From: Clostridia bacterium
GTDB taxonomy: Bacteria > Bacillota > Clostridia > UBA1381
Assembly: GCA_008668455.1 (NCBI GenBank)
Contig: RQCD01000021.1
Coordinates: 1 to 29,008, forward strand
Direction of reading: 5' to 3'
DNA: 29,008 nt
In this document: one piece after another, positions 14,296 to 22,594 of the stretch
How positions within the stretch are numbered: the stretch's first letter is position 1
Layout: every line of letters begins with the position of its first letter
Notes under the pieces: generated by a model
Seen by the model: only the letters and a program-made list of their open reading frames with translations
Databases searched by the model: none
Told to the model about the DNA's origin: nothing
Program-made: the position numbers and the translations under genes

Positions 14296-15534
14296 ATGAA
14301 AAGAGTTGTTGTGACCGGCATGGGCGCTGTGACCCCGTTAGGCTGCACCGTTCCGGAGCTTTGGAAAAAAATCAGGGACGGCGTCTGCGGCATTGATGAA
14401 ATCACACGCTTTGATACCACCGATTTCCGCGTGAAGCTGGCGGCAGAGGTACGGGATTTTGATCCGTCTCTCTATATGGGAAAGGCAGACATCCGCAAAA
14501 GTGATCTTTTTGTGCAGTATGCAGTTGCTGCATCGGCACAGGCTGTTGAGGACAGCGGCGTTTTAGGAAAGGTAGAGCCGGAACGGTTTGGTGTTTATTA
14601 CGGATCGGGAACAGGCGGCTTTGATACGTTTGTTGCTGAGCATAATAACCTTTTAAACCGCGGCTGGCAGAGAGTCTCGCCCATGTTCATTCCGAAAATG
14701 ATTGCCAACATGGCAGCCGGAAATATTGCAATTAAATTCCGGGCAAAGGGACCCTGTGTGTCCTATTCCACCGCATGCGCAACTGGTACAACTACAGTCG
14801 GCGAGGCATTCCGGGCAATTAAGGGCGGCTATGCAGACGTGATGATTGCCGGCGGAAGTGAGGCAACTATCTCCCCTCTGGCGGTTGCCGGATTTACAAA
14901 CTGTATGGCGCTGACCGAGGAAACCGATAAAACCAAGGCATCCATCCCGTTTGATAAACGCAGGAGCGGCTTTGTGATGGGCGAGGGCGCAGGCGCACTT
15001 GTGTTAGAGGAATATGAGCATGCAAAAGCAAGAGGTGCAAAGATCTATGCAGAGGTTGTCGGCTATGGCAGCACCTGCGACGCTTATCATGTCACCGCAC
15101 CGGATGAATCGGCAACCGCATCAGCAGAGGCGATTGCACAGGCTGTCCGGGAAAGCGGCAGAGAGGTATCCTGCGAAAATATGTATTTTAACGCACACGG
15201 AACAAGCACCCCGTTAAATGATAAAACTGAAACGCATGCAATTAAAAACGCATTCGGAGCGGAGGAGGCGGCAAAGCTTCATATCAGCTCCACCAAGTCC
15301 ATGACAGGACATCTCCTGGGCGCAGCAGGCGCAGTCGAGGCAATTATTTCCGTGCTTGCGCTCTGCGATCAGCTTGTTCCGCCGACCATCGGCTATCAGG
15401 AACAGGATGAGGATTGCGACCTTGATTATACCCCGAATCAGGCAGTATCGGCAGAGCTGACGCTGGCGCTTTCTAATTCTCTCGGCTTTGGCGGTCATAA
15501 TGCATGCGTTGCATTTGCAGGAGTGAGCGTATGA
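14296..15534 (+). CDS. fabF: 3-oxoacyl-ACP synthase II (KAS II)
   Basis: FabF elongates acyl-ACP by two carbons per cycle. The 412-residue thiolase-fold protein carries the Cys-His-His triad: C161 in YSTACATGT, H301 in NAHGTSTP and H339 in KSMTGHLLGAAGA. Start MKRVVVTGMGAVTPLG and end NSLGFGGHNACVAF are canonical. RBS AAGGAGTG lies 9 bases before the ATG. Its stop overlaps the fabZ start as ATGA, so translation is probably coupled. Confidence 0.98.
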   Translation: MKRVVVTGMGAVTPLGCTVPELWKKIRDGVCGIDEITRFDTTDFRVKLAAEVRDFDPSLYMGKADIRKSDLFVQYAVAASAQAVEDSGVLGKVEPERFGVYYGSGTGGFDTFVAEHNNLLNRGWQRVSPMFIPKMIANMAAGNIAIKFRAKGPCVSYSTACATGTTTVGEAFRAIKGGYADVMIAGGSEATISPLAVAGFTNCMALTEETDKTKASIPFDKRRSGFVMGEGAGALVLEEYEHAKARGAKIYAEVVGYGSTCDAYHVTAPDESATASAEAIAQAVRESGREVSCENMYFNAHGTSTPLNDKTETHAIKNAFGAEEAAKLHISSTKSMTGHLLGAAGAVEAIISVLALCDQLVPPTIGYQEQDEDCDLDYTPNQAVSAELTLALSNSLGFGGHNACVAFAGVSV

Positions 15535-15953
15535 ACCAGGAAGAAATCAAAAAAATCCTGCCCCACCGCGACGCGATGCTTTTAATTGATGAGGCGGAGC
15601 TGCGGGACGGCAAGGCATACGGAAAAAAGAAAATCACAGGAGAGGAATGGTTTTTGCAGGGACATTTTCCCGGCGCACCGATCGTTCCGGGCGTGATCCT
15701 ATGCGAGATATTGGCGCAGTCCACCTGCGTCTGCCTGAGTAAAAAGCTTCAGGACGGCGTTTTGCCGGTCTTTACCGGATTGGATAAGGTAAAATTCCGC
15801 AATACCGTAAAGCCTGGCGATCTCTTTGAAACAGAATGCGAAATCACAAAGGAAAGAAGTCCGTTCTATTTTGCAAAGGGCGCAGGCTATGTCAACGGAA
15901 AGCTCTGCTGTTCGGCAGAATTTTCCTTTGCAATCACAGATAAAACGAGGTAA
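15531..15953 (+). CDS. fabZ: 3-hydroxyacyl-ACP dehydratase
   Basis: FabZ removes water from 3-hydroxyacyl-ACP. The 140-residue hot-dog-fold protein contains ILPHRDAMLLID, GHFPGAPIVPGVILCEILAQ with catalytic H45 and E59, and KVKFRNTVKPGD. The start overlaps the fabF stop by four bases (ATGA). In many Clostridia accB and accC lie next to fabZ; here accD follows at once. Confidence 0.97.
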   Translation: MNQEEIKKILPHRDAMLLIDEAELRDGKAYGKKKITGEEWFLQGHFPGAPIVPGVILCEILAQSTCVCLSKKLQDGVLPVFTGLDKVKFRNTVKPGDLFETECEITKERSPFYFAKGAGYVNGKLCCSAEFSFAITDKTR

Positions 15954-15958
15954 GAAGC

Positions 15959-16765
15959 ATGCTTGAAATCTTAAAAAAGCTTGTTCCGGAAAAGGTGACC
16001 TGTAAAAAATGCGGCAATACCTTTTCCCGAAAGGAATTAGAAAAAAAGAATATGATCTGTCCGGAATGCGGAAATTATTTCCGGATGAGCGCCAGAGAGA
16101 GAATTTCCTTGGTTGCAGACGAATTTTCCGAATTGGATCAGGGCTTGGAAAGCACAAATCCGCTGGATTTTCCGGGCTATCCGGAAAAGCTTGAAGCCGC
16201 AAAAAAGACAAGCGGAGAAGAAGATGCGGTTCTTTATGGAACTGCAAAAATCAATGACGAGCCATGCGTGATCTTTGCGATGAATTCTGAATTTATGATG
16301 GGCAGTATGGGTTGTACCGTTGGAGAGAAAATCACGCGTGCGTTTGAAATGGCAACCGAAAGACGGCTGCCGGTCGTTGGCTTTACCACCTCCGGCGGTG
16401 CAAGAATGCAGGAGGGAATCTATTCTCTGATGCAGATGGCAAAGGTCAGCGGTGCAGTCAAGCGGCATAGCGACGCTGGACTTTTATACATAACGGTTCT
16501 GACCGATCCGACCACCGGCGGTGTGACTGCAAGCTTTGCAATGCAGGGCGATATTATTCTTGCAGAGCCGCATGCCCTGGTAGGCTTTGCCGGCGCAAGA
16601 GTGATTGAGCAGACCACCGGAGCAAAGCTCCCGGCAGGCTTCCAGAGAGCAGAATTTTTGCTGGAGCACGGATTTATCGACTTGATTGCCGACCGGAATG
16701 AATTGAAGGAAACGCTTTCGCGCTTACTTCGTTTGTCCGCAGGCGGAAAGGAGCAGATATGCTGA
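15959..16765 (+). CDS. accD: Acetyl-CoA carboxylase carboxyltransferase, beta subunit
   Basis: AccD with AccA transfers the carboxyl group from carboxybiotin to acetyl-CoA to give malonyl-CoA. The 268 residues begin with a four-cysteine zinc ribbon (C15, C18, C34, C37) and continue into a crotonase-like carboxyltransferase domain. Hallmarks of that domain are FTTSGGARMQEGIYSLMQMA, TDPTTGGVTASFAM and GFAGARVIEQTTG. It is slightly shorter than the usual 285-305 residues, mainly at the ends. RBS GAGGTAAGAAGC overlaps the fabZ stop. Its last 7 bases overlap accA. Confidence 0.96.
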   Translation: MLEILKKLVPEKVTCKKCGNTFSRKELEKKNMICPECGNYFRMSARERISLVADEFSELDQGLESTNPLDFPGYPEKLEAAKKTSGEEDAVLYGTAKINDEPCVIFAMNSEFMMGSMGCTVGEKITRAFEMATERRLPVVGFTTSGGARMQEGIYSLMQMAKVSGAVKRHSDAGLLYITVLTDPTTGGVTASFAMQGDIILAEPHALVGFAGARVIEQTTGAKLPAGFQRAEFLLEHGFIDLIADRNELKETLSRLLRLSAGGKEQIC

Positions 16766-17538
16766 CATCCTATGAACGAGTGAATCATGCGCGAAAGGGT
16801 TCAAGACCGCTGGGCGCTTACTATATTGAAAATATGCTCACAGAATTTGTTGAGCTGCACGGCGACCGGAAATACCGGGACGACGGTGCGATTGTCGGCG
16901 GAATCGGATTTTTCGACGGAATCCCGGTCACGGTAATTGCCATGGAGCGCGGCACAACCATTGAGGAGCGTATGCGCCGGAATTTTGGCTGTCCGAGTCC
17001 GGACGGTTACCGCAAAGCGCTCCGTCTGATGAAACAGGCGGAAAAATTCCGCCGCCCGGTTATCACCATCATTAACAGCAGCGGCGCTTACTGCGGTATC
17101 GACGCAGAGGACCGCGGACAGGGACAGGCGATTGCCGATAACCTGATGGAAATGATGACTCTAAAAACCCCGGTGCTTGCAATTGTTGCAGGCGAGGGCG
17201 GCAGCGGCGGCGCATTGGCGCTTTCGGTTGCCGATCGGATTATTATGCTTGAGAATGCAGTTTATTCTGTAATTTCTCCTGAGGGCTGTGCCAGCATCTT
17301 ATGGAAGGACGCAAAAAAAGCGCCGGAGGCAAGCGAAGCCTTGAAACTGACGGCGCAGGACTTATATACATTTGGTGTTGCAGACTGTGTGATCCCGGAA
17401 AACGAGGATGCACCGGAGGTGATCTGCAACCGTTTAAAAGAAGAAATCCGAAAGGATTTAAAGAAATTAATGCCCCTCAATCCAGAGGAGCTTACCGCTT
17501 TGCGCTATGAAAAATTCAGAAAAATCGGCGCATTTTAA
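16759..17538 (+). CDS. accA: Acetyl-CoA carboxylase carboxyltransferase, alpha subunit
   Basis: AccA pairs with AccD in the carboxyltransferase half of acetyl-CoA carboxylase. The 259-residue product shows ELHGDRKYRDDGAIVGGIGF, NFGCPSPDGYRKALRLMKQA, the oxyanion-hole glycine run GEGGSGGALAL and ISPEGCASILWKDA. It lacks the long N-terminal helix seen in the ~315-residue enterobacterial protein, as in several Firmicutes. The ATG at 16759 follows GAAAGGAGC. It is the last gene of the fab operon; a strong terminator follows. Confidence 0.96.
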   Translation: MLTSYERVNHARKGSRPLGAYYIENMLTEFVELHGDRKYRDDGAIVGGIGFFDGIPVTVIAMERGTTIEERMRRNFGCPSPDGYRKALRLMKQAEKFRRPVITIINSSGAYCGIDAEDRGQGQAIADNLMEMMTLKTPVLAIVAGEGGSGGALALSVADRIIMLENAVYSVISPEGCASILWKDAKKAPEASEALKLTAQDLYTFGVADCVIPENEDAPEVICNRLKEEIRKDLKKLMPLNPEELTALRYEKFRKIGAF

Positions 17539-17622
17539 ATCTGTTGTAAAACGGTGCTGCAGAAATTAAGAAATGCATAAGGTTCTTTTTCTGTCACCCC
17601 CCAAACGCAGTATCGTTTTCTA

Positions 17623-17668
17623 TTGCCCTCTGCTCCGGAGAACCGGAGCAGAGGGCAAAATTTTTTAA
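17623..17668 (+). terminator. Rho-independent terminator of the fab-acc operon
   Basis: A perfect 16-bp stem, TTGCCCTCTGCTCCGG (17623-17638) with CCGGAGCAGAGGGCAA (17643-17658), has an AGAA tetraloop and is followed by AATTTTTT. On the opposite strand the stem has no U run, so it mainly ends the + strand operon. The rest of the 17539-17724 gap shows nothing else I can support. Confidence 0.95.
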
Positions 17669-17724
17669 CATCCCCTTTTTTTTAGCTCCTCCTCTTTTTT
17701 TTCTTCGCGGTGGCTTGAGTATTC

Positions 17725-20109
17725 TTATTTTAATTCTATCACCGTCACACCGTATTCGCCCTCGCCATATTTTCCGTCCCGGCAGGATTTCACATGCTTG
17801 TGTCTGCGGAGCATTTCGCGGATTCCGCTCCGGAGTACGCCTGTTCCCTTGCCATGGATAACCGTTACCGGAGAAACCCCGGCAAGGTAGCAGTCGTCTA
17901 AGAATTTTTCGGTGTTCATCACTGCTTCCTCTAAGGTCTGCCCCCGGACGTCCAGCTCGGTGGAAACGCTTTTGGTTTTGGAGGAATAACCGGAGGATGC
18001 TTTGATATAACGTTTTGCAAGCTCCTGTGCGCTCTTGTCCTCCACCTTTTTTAAGTTGCTCACATGCACGTCCATCTTGATAATTCCTGCCTGCACCCGT
18101 GCCATTCCGTCCTTGCCGGGCGGTTTTAGAATGCTTGCCTCCTGATCCATGCTCACAATTTTCACCGTGTCGCCGGCTTTTAAATCCTTTGGCGGCTCCT
18201 GGTAGGTTTTGCGCGGCTTTTGCGCACGCTGCATTGCCTTATCAATGCTTTCTTCTTTTTTTCGGAGATTTTCGCGCGATTTCTGCACGCGTTCCTCTAA
18301 GTTTTTTCCTTTCGCCCCCTGCTGGCGCATGCGCTCCAAATCCCGGATGACTGCGTTTGCTTCTTCCTTTGCCTCCATTACAATGATTTTTGCCTCGCGC
18401 CGTGCCTCGTCTAAAATCTGCGATTTATTTTCCTTCAGATTGCTCCGCTCCTGCTCCACCTGTTTTTTCAGGTCGGTCAGCTCGCGGCGCAGACGCTCCG
18501 CATACTCCTTGTCCGACTGTGCCTTGATCCGGTTGGTTTCCAGATCGGTAATCACATCCTCAAAGCGGATGTTTTCCTCGCTTAAAAGCTCGTTTGCCCG
18601 GTCGATAATTTGTTCCGGCAGTCCTAACCGCCGGGAGATTGCAAAGGCATTCGACTTTCCCGGAATCCCGATCTGCAGCCGGTAGGTCGGCTGGAGCGAC
18701 TCCACGTTAAACTCGCAGGACGCATTTTCCACCCGGTCATTCGAGAGGGCGAAAAGCTTAAGCTCGCTGTAGTGTGTGGTTGCAACCGTTTTGATTTTAA
18801 ATATTTTCAAAAATTCCAAAATTGAAATTGCTAACGCTGCCCCCTCGGTTGGGTCAGTTCCTGCGCCCAATTCGTCGAAAAGGACGAGAGAGCGGTCGTC
18901 TGCCTCCTCTAATATCTTCACAATATGCACCATATGCGAAGAAAAGGTGGATAAGCTTTGCTCAATGCTCTGTTCGTCTCCGATGTCGGCATAGACCTTG
19001 GAAAAGATCGCTGCCCGGCTGCCGTCCTGGGTGGGCAGATGCAGTCCTGCTGTCGCCATCAGGGAAAAGAGCCCGATCGTTTTTAAGGTAACGGTTTTGC
19101 CGCCGGTGTTCGGACCGGTGATCACTAAGGTGTCGAACGCGTCCCCTAAACAAATATCATTTGCCACCACACGGTCAGACGGAATCAGCGGATGGCGCGC
19201 ACGCTTAAATTCCACAATGCCGTCCTCATTTAAGTCCGGCTCGTTGGCGTTTTGTGCAATGGAAAGCCGCCCCTTGCAGAAGATGAAATCCAGGTCGGAG
19301 AGAACCGAAAAGTCTGCTGAAATCACCCGGCTTTCCTCCGATACCGCAGCGGAAAGCGCGGCTAAAATGCGCTCAATCTCCTGCTGCTCCCGGTTGGTCA
19401 GATCGCGGATTTCGTTGTTGGTGTTCACCACGCTCATCGGCTCGATAAATAGCGTTGCGCCGCTTGCGGAGGTGTCGTGTACAATTCCAGGCACTTCGCC
19501 GCGGTATTCCGAACGTACAGGAATCACATAGCGGTCAGAACGCATGGTCACGAGAGCGTCCTGGAGATATTTCTTGTAGTGCGGGGAATGAATCATGCTG
19601 TTTAAGCTGTCCTTGATTTTTCCGTTCAGATTCCGGATTTTGCGCCGGATTGTGCCAAGATCGGAGGACGCTTCGTCTGCAATTTCGGTTTCTGAGAGAA
19701 TTGAGCGGTTAATCTGATCCTCTAATGCCCTTGCAGTCAGGAGACTGTCTCCGGCAGCGTGCAGAATTTCTGCATCCTCGCCTGCCTCGGAAAGATAGCT
19801 TTTCATCCTCCGTGCCACATATAGCACACGCGAAACGTCTAACAGATCCTTTGGATTCAGCACACCGCCGATCTCGCACCGCTTGATTGCGGCGGTTACG
19901 TTCGGAATCCCTAAGGAAACCGGCGGACTTCCCAGCCGGAGCAGAGCGGATACTGCTTCGGTGGTTTCCTTTTGCGCATGCTGCGCGTCTGAAAGTGTGG
20001 TATACGGTTCTAAGGAACGAATCCGGTCGGATACGGTGTCGCTTTCGGTATAGGAGGCAAGCTGATCTAAAATCTTGTCAAATTCTAATACCTGATAGGT
20101 TTTGTTCAT
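17725..20109 (-). CDS. mutS2: Endonuclease MutS2 (ribosome-splitting ATPase)
   Basis: The 794-residue protein has the MutS core and clamp, an ABC-type ATPase with TGPNTGGKT (331-339), LFDELGAGTDPTEG and a histidine-loop THYSELK. A charged coiled coil (about 505-640), a KOW-like segment and a C-terminal Smr domain (about 710-794; ELDVRGQTLEEA, VIHGKGTGVLRSGI) follow. It has no mismatch-recognition domain. MutS2 was linked to suppression of recombination and more recently to splitting collided ribosomes in Bacillus. ATG 20109 is chosen over an upstream ATG because AGAAAGGA lies 8 bases before it and the usual N-terminus (YQVLEFDKILDQLA) follows. It lies 13 bases after rnhA and is last in the zinc operon. 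Confidence 0.96.
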   Translation of the reverse strand: MNKTYQVLEFDKILDQLASYTESDTVSDRIRSLEPYTTLSDAQHAQKETTEAVSALLRLGSPPVSLGIPNVTAAIKRCEIGGVLNPKDLLDVSRVLYVARRMKSYLSEAGEDAEILHAAGDSLLTARALEDQINRSILSETEIADEASSDLGTIRRKIRNLNGKIKDSLNSMIHSPHYKKYLQDALVTMRSDRYVIPVRSEYRGEVPGIVHDTSASGATLFIEPMSVVNTNNEIRDLTNREQQEIERILAALSAAVSEESRVISADFSVLSDLDFIFCKGRLSIAQNANEPDLNEDGIVEFKRARHPLIPSDRVVANDICLGDAFDTLVITGPNTGGKTVTLKTIGLFSLMATAGLHLPTQDGSRAAIFSKVYADIGDEQSIEQSLSTFSSHMVHIVKILEEADDRSLVLFDELGAGTDPTEGAALAISILEFLKIFKIKTVATTHYSELKLFALSNDRVENASCEFNVESLQPTYRLQIGIPGKSNAFAISRRLGLPEQIIDRANELLSEENIRFEDVITDLETNRIKAQSDKEYAERLRRELTDLKKQVEQERSNLKENKSQILDEARREAKIIVMEAKEEANAVIRDLERMRQQGAKGKNLEERVQKSRENLRKKEESIDKAMQRAQKPRKTYQEPPKDLKAGDTVKIVSMDQEASILKPPGKDGMARVQAGIIKMDVHVSNLKKVEDKSAQELAKRYIKASSGYSSKTKSVSTELDVRGQTLEEAVMNTEKFLDDCYLAGVSPVTVIHGKGTGVLRSGIREMLRRHKHVKSCRDGKYGEGEYGVTVIELK

Positions 20110-20122
20110 ATGTTTGTCCTTT

Positions 20123-20719
20123 CTATTCAATGCCAAGCGCACTTTTTGCAAGTGCGTCTGCCAATTCGTTATATTCTACGCCGGAATGTCCGCGCACCTT
20201 CACAAAGCGCACCTGTACCCGGTTTTTAATGCTCTGATAGAACGCGGCATAGCGTTTTGTGCCCTCTTTGTTTGCCGACCATGCGCCGGTACACCATTTT
20301 TCAATCCCCTCATAGTCGTAATATAGCTCTAAGGAGTGAATTTCATGCTCGGCGCAATAGCGCATAATAAATTCTGCGCCTTTGATCTCTCCGGCAACAT
20401 TCCGCATAGCGGCAAGCTCCGGATCGGAGAAGGCAAGCTTAAAATGCTGCTCCTTCCCCTGATACAAAAGGATTGCCCCAAAGGAGAATTGACGGGTGCG
20501 GTGCAGATAGCTGCCGTCTACATAAGCAACGGCACAGTCCGGGTCAAGCGTAATTTCTGACTCCTCTCGGTTTAAATAGGCAAGCGCCTCCTCCCTGGTC
20601 GGAAAGCTTTTGTATTCCGCGCCGGAATATCCGTGAATCTGTTCGCGGCATTCGTCCCAGGTGGAGAAGATTCCGCATTTTTTTCCGTTTCGTACTGCAT
20701 AAAATTTTGTTTTTTTCAT
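20123..20719 (-). CDS. rnhA: Ribonuclease H with N-terminal hybrid-binding domain
   Basis: The 198-residue protein starts with the RNase HI-type hybrid-binding (viroplasmin-like) domain, KKTKFYAVRNGKKCGIFSTW and SGAEYKSFPTREEALAYL (about residues 1-50). The catalytic domain follows, with acidic residues in AVAYVDGSY, AMRNVAGEIKGAE, YYDYEGIEKW and the final GHSGVEYNELADALA. It cleaves RNA in RNA-DNA hybrids. ATG 20719 overlaps the zur stop as ATGA and has GGGGGAAG in front; an upstream ATG at 20746 is unlikely. Context: between zur and mutS2, on the zinc-uptake transcript. Confidence 0.94.
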   Translation of the reverse strand: MKKTKFYAVRNGKKCGIFSTWDECREQIHGYSGAEYKSFPTREEALAYLNREESEITLDPDCAVAYVDGSYLHRTRQFSFGAILLYQGKEQHFKLAFSDPELAAMRNVAGEIKGAEFIMRYCAEHEIHSLELYYDYEGIEKWCTGAWSANKEGTKRYAAFYQSIKNRVQVRFVKVRGHSGVEYNELADALAKSALGIE

Positions 20720-21111
20720 TGATTCTTCCCCCTGCATGCTTTGCAATATCCGTAAATTTCAAGCTTGTGTCCGGTAACGGTAAAATCCCCGGCGTCAAAA
20801 TGCTCCACCGGACAGACCTCAAGCGGCTCGCGCTTGTGGCAGCCGAGACAGACGGCATAGTGACCGTGGTGTTCTGTCCGGAGACTGTAAAAGCAGGAAT
20901 CCTGTACGTCAAAGGTTGTTTTTTCCACCAAGCCCTGCTCATAAAAGCGTTCTAATGTACGGTAGACGGTGGAAAGAGAACTTCCGTTGATTTTTTTAAA
21001 AATCATTTCTGCGCAAAGCGGCTCGTCCGATTCGCACAGCGCGGATAATACTGCAAGCCGCTGCCTGGTTTTTTTCATTCCGGCATGCGTCAAAATTTCC
21101 TCCGGTTTCAT
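20716..21111 (-). CDS. zur: Fur-family regulator, probable zinc-responsive Zur
   Basis: The 131-residue protein has the Fur winged helix (MKKTRQRLAVLSALC, then SLSTVYRTLERFYEQGLVEK) and the dimerisation domain with HHGHYAVCLGCHK and GYCKACRG. These two CxxC pairs form the structural zinc site. Fur, Zur and PerR share this architecture. Zur is inferred because the gene is the fourth in a ZnuABC operon and that operon's promoter carries a Zur-like palindrome. The ATG at 21111 follows AAAGGAGTG; the frame is open far upstream but that part overlaps znuB. It ends in an ATGA overlap with rnhA. Confidence 0.92.
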   Translation of the reverse strand: MKPEEILTHAGMKKTRQRLAVLSALCESDEPLCAEMIFKKINGSSLSTVYRTLERFYEQGLVEKTTFDVQDSCFYSLRTEHHGHYAVCLGCHKREPLEVCPVEHFDAGDFTVTGHKLEIYGYCKACRGKNQ

Positions 21112-21116
21112 GCGTT

Positions 21117-21911
21117 TCACTCCTTTTTTGCAATCAATAGCGGAATTAACACGGCAATTCCGCAGAGAACAATCGTACCGCCCGGCTTTAAGTTGCAGTA
21201 ATATGCCAGAATCAAGCCGGCAACAGTAAAAGCAAGCGCAAACAAAATAGAATAAAGGAGCGCCTTTTTGTAGCTTTTTGCAATCTGCATTGCACACGCA
21301 ACCGGAAGCACCATCAGAGAGGAGATCATCAGCGCACCCACCGTCCGGGATGCGACCGAGACAGTAATTGCCGTTAAAAACATGAAAATCAGATTGACGG
21401 TACGTACACGGACACCGCGCAAGCTTGCCGCCGTTTCGTCAAAGGCGATAAAAAACAGTTCCCGGTATAACAGGAGCGTTGCTGCCAATACGACAACGGA
21501 TAGTCCAAGCGTTAAATATAGCTCAAAATCTGAAATGGCAACAATTGAACCAAAAAGAAAGCTGTTTAAATTTGCGCTGCCGCTGATAAATCCGGAAAAA
21601 ACCGCTGTCAGACCGACTCCGGCAGAAAGCGTCACTGTGGTGGAAAGCTCGGCATACCGTCCGAACGCGCGCCGGAATCCCTCAATGCTCAAAACTGCAA
21701 AAAGGGAAAATAAAATTGCGCCTAAAATCGGATTGATGCCAAATGCCAGTCCAAAGGCAATGCCGGCAAGGGCGGTGTGGGAGGTTGCGTCTCCGATGGC
21801 GGAGAGCTTTTTCAAAACAATAATCAGTCCGATGCAGGGCGCGGTCAGGGAAATGCAAATTCCGACTAAAAAGGCACGCTGCATAAAATCAAAGGTTAAA
21901 AATTCCGGCAT
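21117..21911 (-). CDS. znuB: Zinc ABC transporter permease
   Basis: The 264-residue integral membrane protein of the ABC-3 family has about eight hydrophobic segments and the conserved stretch LKKLSAIGDATSHTALAGIA, where H in SHTALAGIA is characteristic of zinc and manganese permeases. It forms the translocation path with the ZnuC ATPase and receives metal from ZnuA. RBS AGGAGATAGA precedes ATG 21911. It lies 5 bases after znuC and 5 bases before zur. Confidence 0.95.
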   Translation of the reverse strand: MPEFLTFDFMQRAFLVGICISLTAPCIGLIIVLKKLSAIGDATSHTALAGIAFGLAFGINPILGAILFSLFAVLSIEGFRRAFGRYAELSTTVTLSAGVGLTAVFSGFISGSANLNSFLFGSIVAISDFELYLTLGLSVVVLAATLLLYRELFFIAFDETAASLRGVRVRTVNLIFMFLTAITVSVASRTVGALMISSLMVLPVACAMQIAKSYKKALLYSILFALAFTVAGLILAYYCNLKPGGTIVLCGIAVLIPLLIAKKE

Positions 21912-21916
21912 AGTCT

Positions 21917-22594
21917 CTATCTCCTGTCATTTGTCAAAAAATCTGCTGTTCCGTCCTCCCGGAGGATCAGGAGCTTATTTGCAAGCTCGGTCAGCGCGTG
22001 GGTATCGTGGTTGGTCATAAGGATGGTCATGCCCTGCCGGTTCAGCTTCTGAATCAGCCGGGAAATCGTTTTGGTGGAGCGTGCGGCCACACAAACGGTC
22101 GGCTCGTCCATAAAAATCATTTTCGGACGGCTCACCAATGCCGCGGCAATAAACACTCTCTGCTGCTGACCGCCGGACAGCTTCCCGATCAGCCGATCTT
22201 TATATTCCAGCATATCGACAGCAGAAAGCGCCTCATTTACACGCGTTTGGTCGGCTTTGTGAAAAAGCGACGCGCCGTCCGGATAAAGATGTGCCGAGAC
22301 GACCTCTCCAACCGTTGCCGGAAATTCCGTGTTAAAGGAATTTGCTTTCTGGGAAACGTAGCCTAAGAGAGAATTTTTGCGAAAGTCTTTTCGGTTTTCT
22401 CCAAACAGTGTAATTTCTCCGTCATAGCCGGATAAAAGCCCTAAAATCAGCTTCATCAGTGTGCTTTTTCCTGTTCCGTTCTCACCGATTATGCCTAAAA
22501 AGTCGCCCTCTGCCAAAGAAAAGCTCACCTTGTGCAGCGCCGGAGCATCCCGGTAGGAAAAGGTTAGATTTTTTACGGTTAGTATGTCTTTCAT
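21917..22594 (-). CDS. znuC: Zinc ABC transporter ATP-binding protein
   Basis: The 225-residue ATPase energises zinc import. It shows Walker A GENGTGKS (37-44), a Q-loop (YVSQK), signature LSGGQQQR (139-146), Walker B MIFMDEPT (159-166) and the switch H196 in TNHD. The segment after Walker B reads VCVAARST where the family usually has VGVDAKS, so the D-loop Asp is Ala170 and the preceding Gly is Cys168. All other motifs are intact. The ATG overlaps the znuA stop as ATGA. Confidence 0.94.
   Translation of the reverse strand: MKDILTVKNLTFSYRDAPALHKVSFSLAEGDFLGIIGENGTGKSTLMKLILGLLSGYDGEITLFGENRKDFRKNSLLGYVSQKANSFNTEFPATVGEVVSAHLYPDGASLFHKADQTRVNEALSAVDMLEYKDRLIGKLSGGQQQRVFIAAALVSRPKMIFMDEPTVCVAARSTKTISRLIQKLNRQGMTILMTNHDTHALTELANKLLILREDGTADFLTNDRR

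Noticed and set aside
17623..17658. Terminator for mutS2 on the - strand
   Set aside because: Read on that strand the hairpin is followed by AATAGAAAA, not by U residues.
17585..17710. Short peptide gene on the - strand after mutS2, with an AGGAGG motif
   Set aside because: The motif is about 16 bases from the ATG and the roughly 25-codon frame lies mostly in the fab terminator stem.
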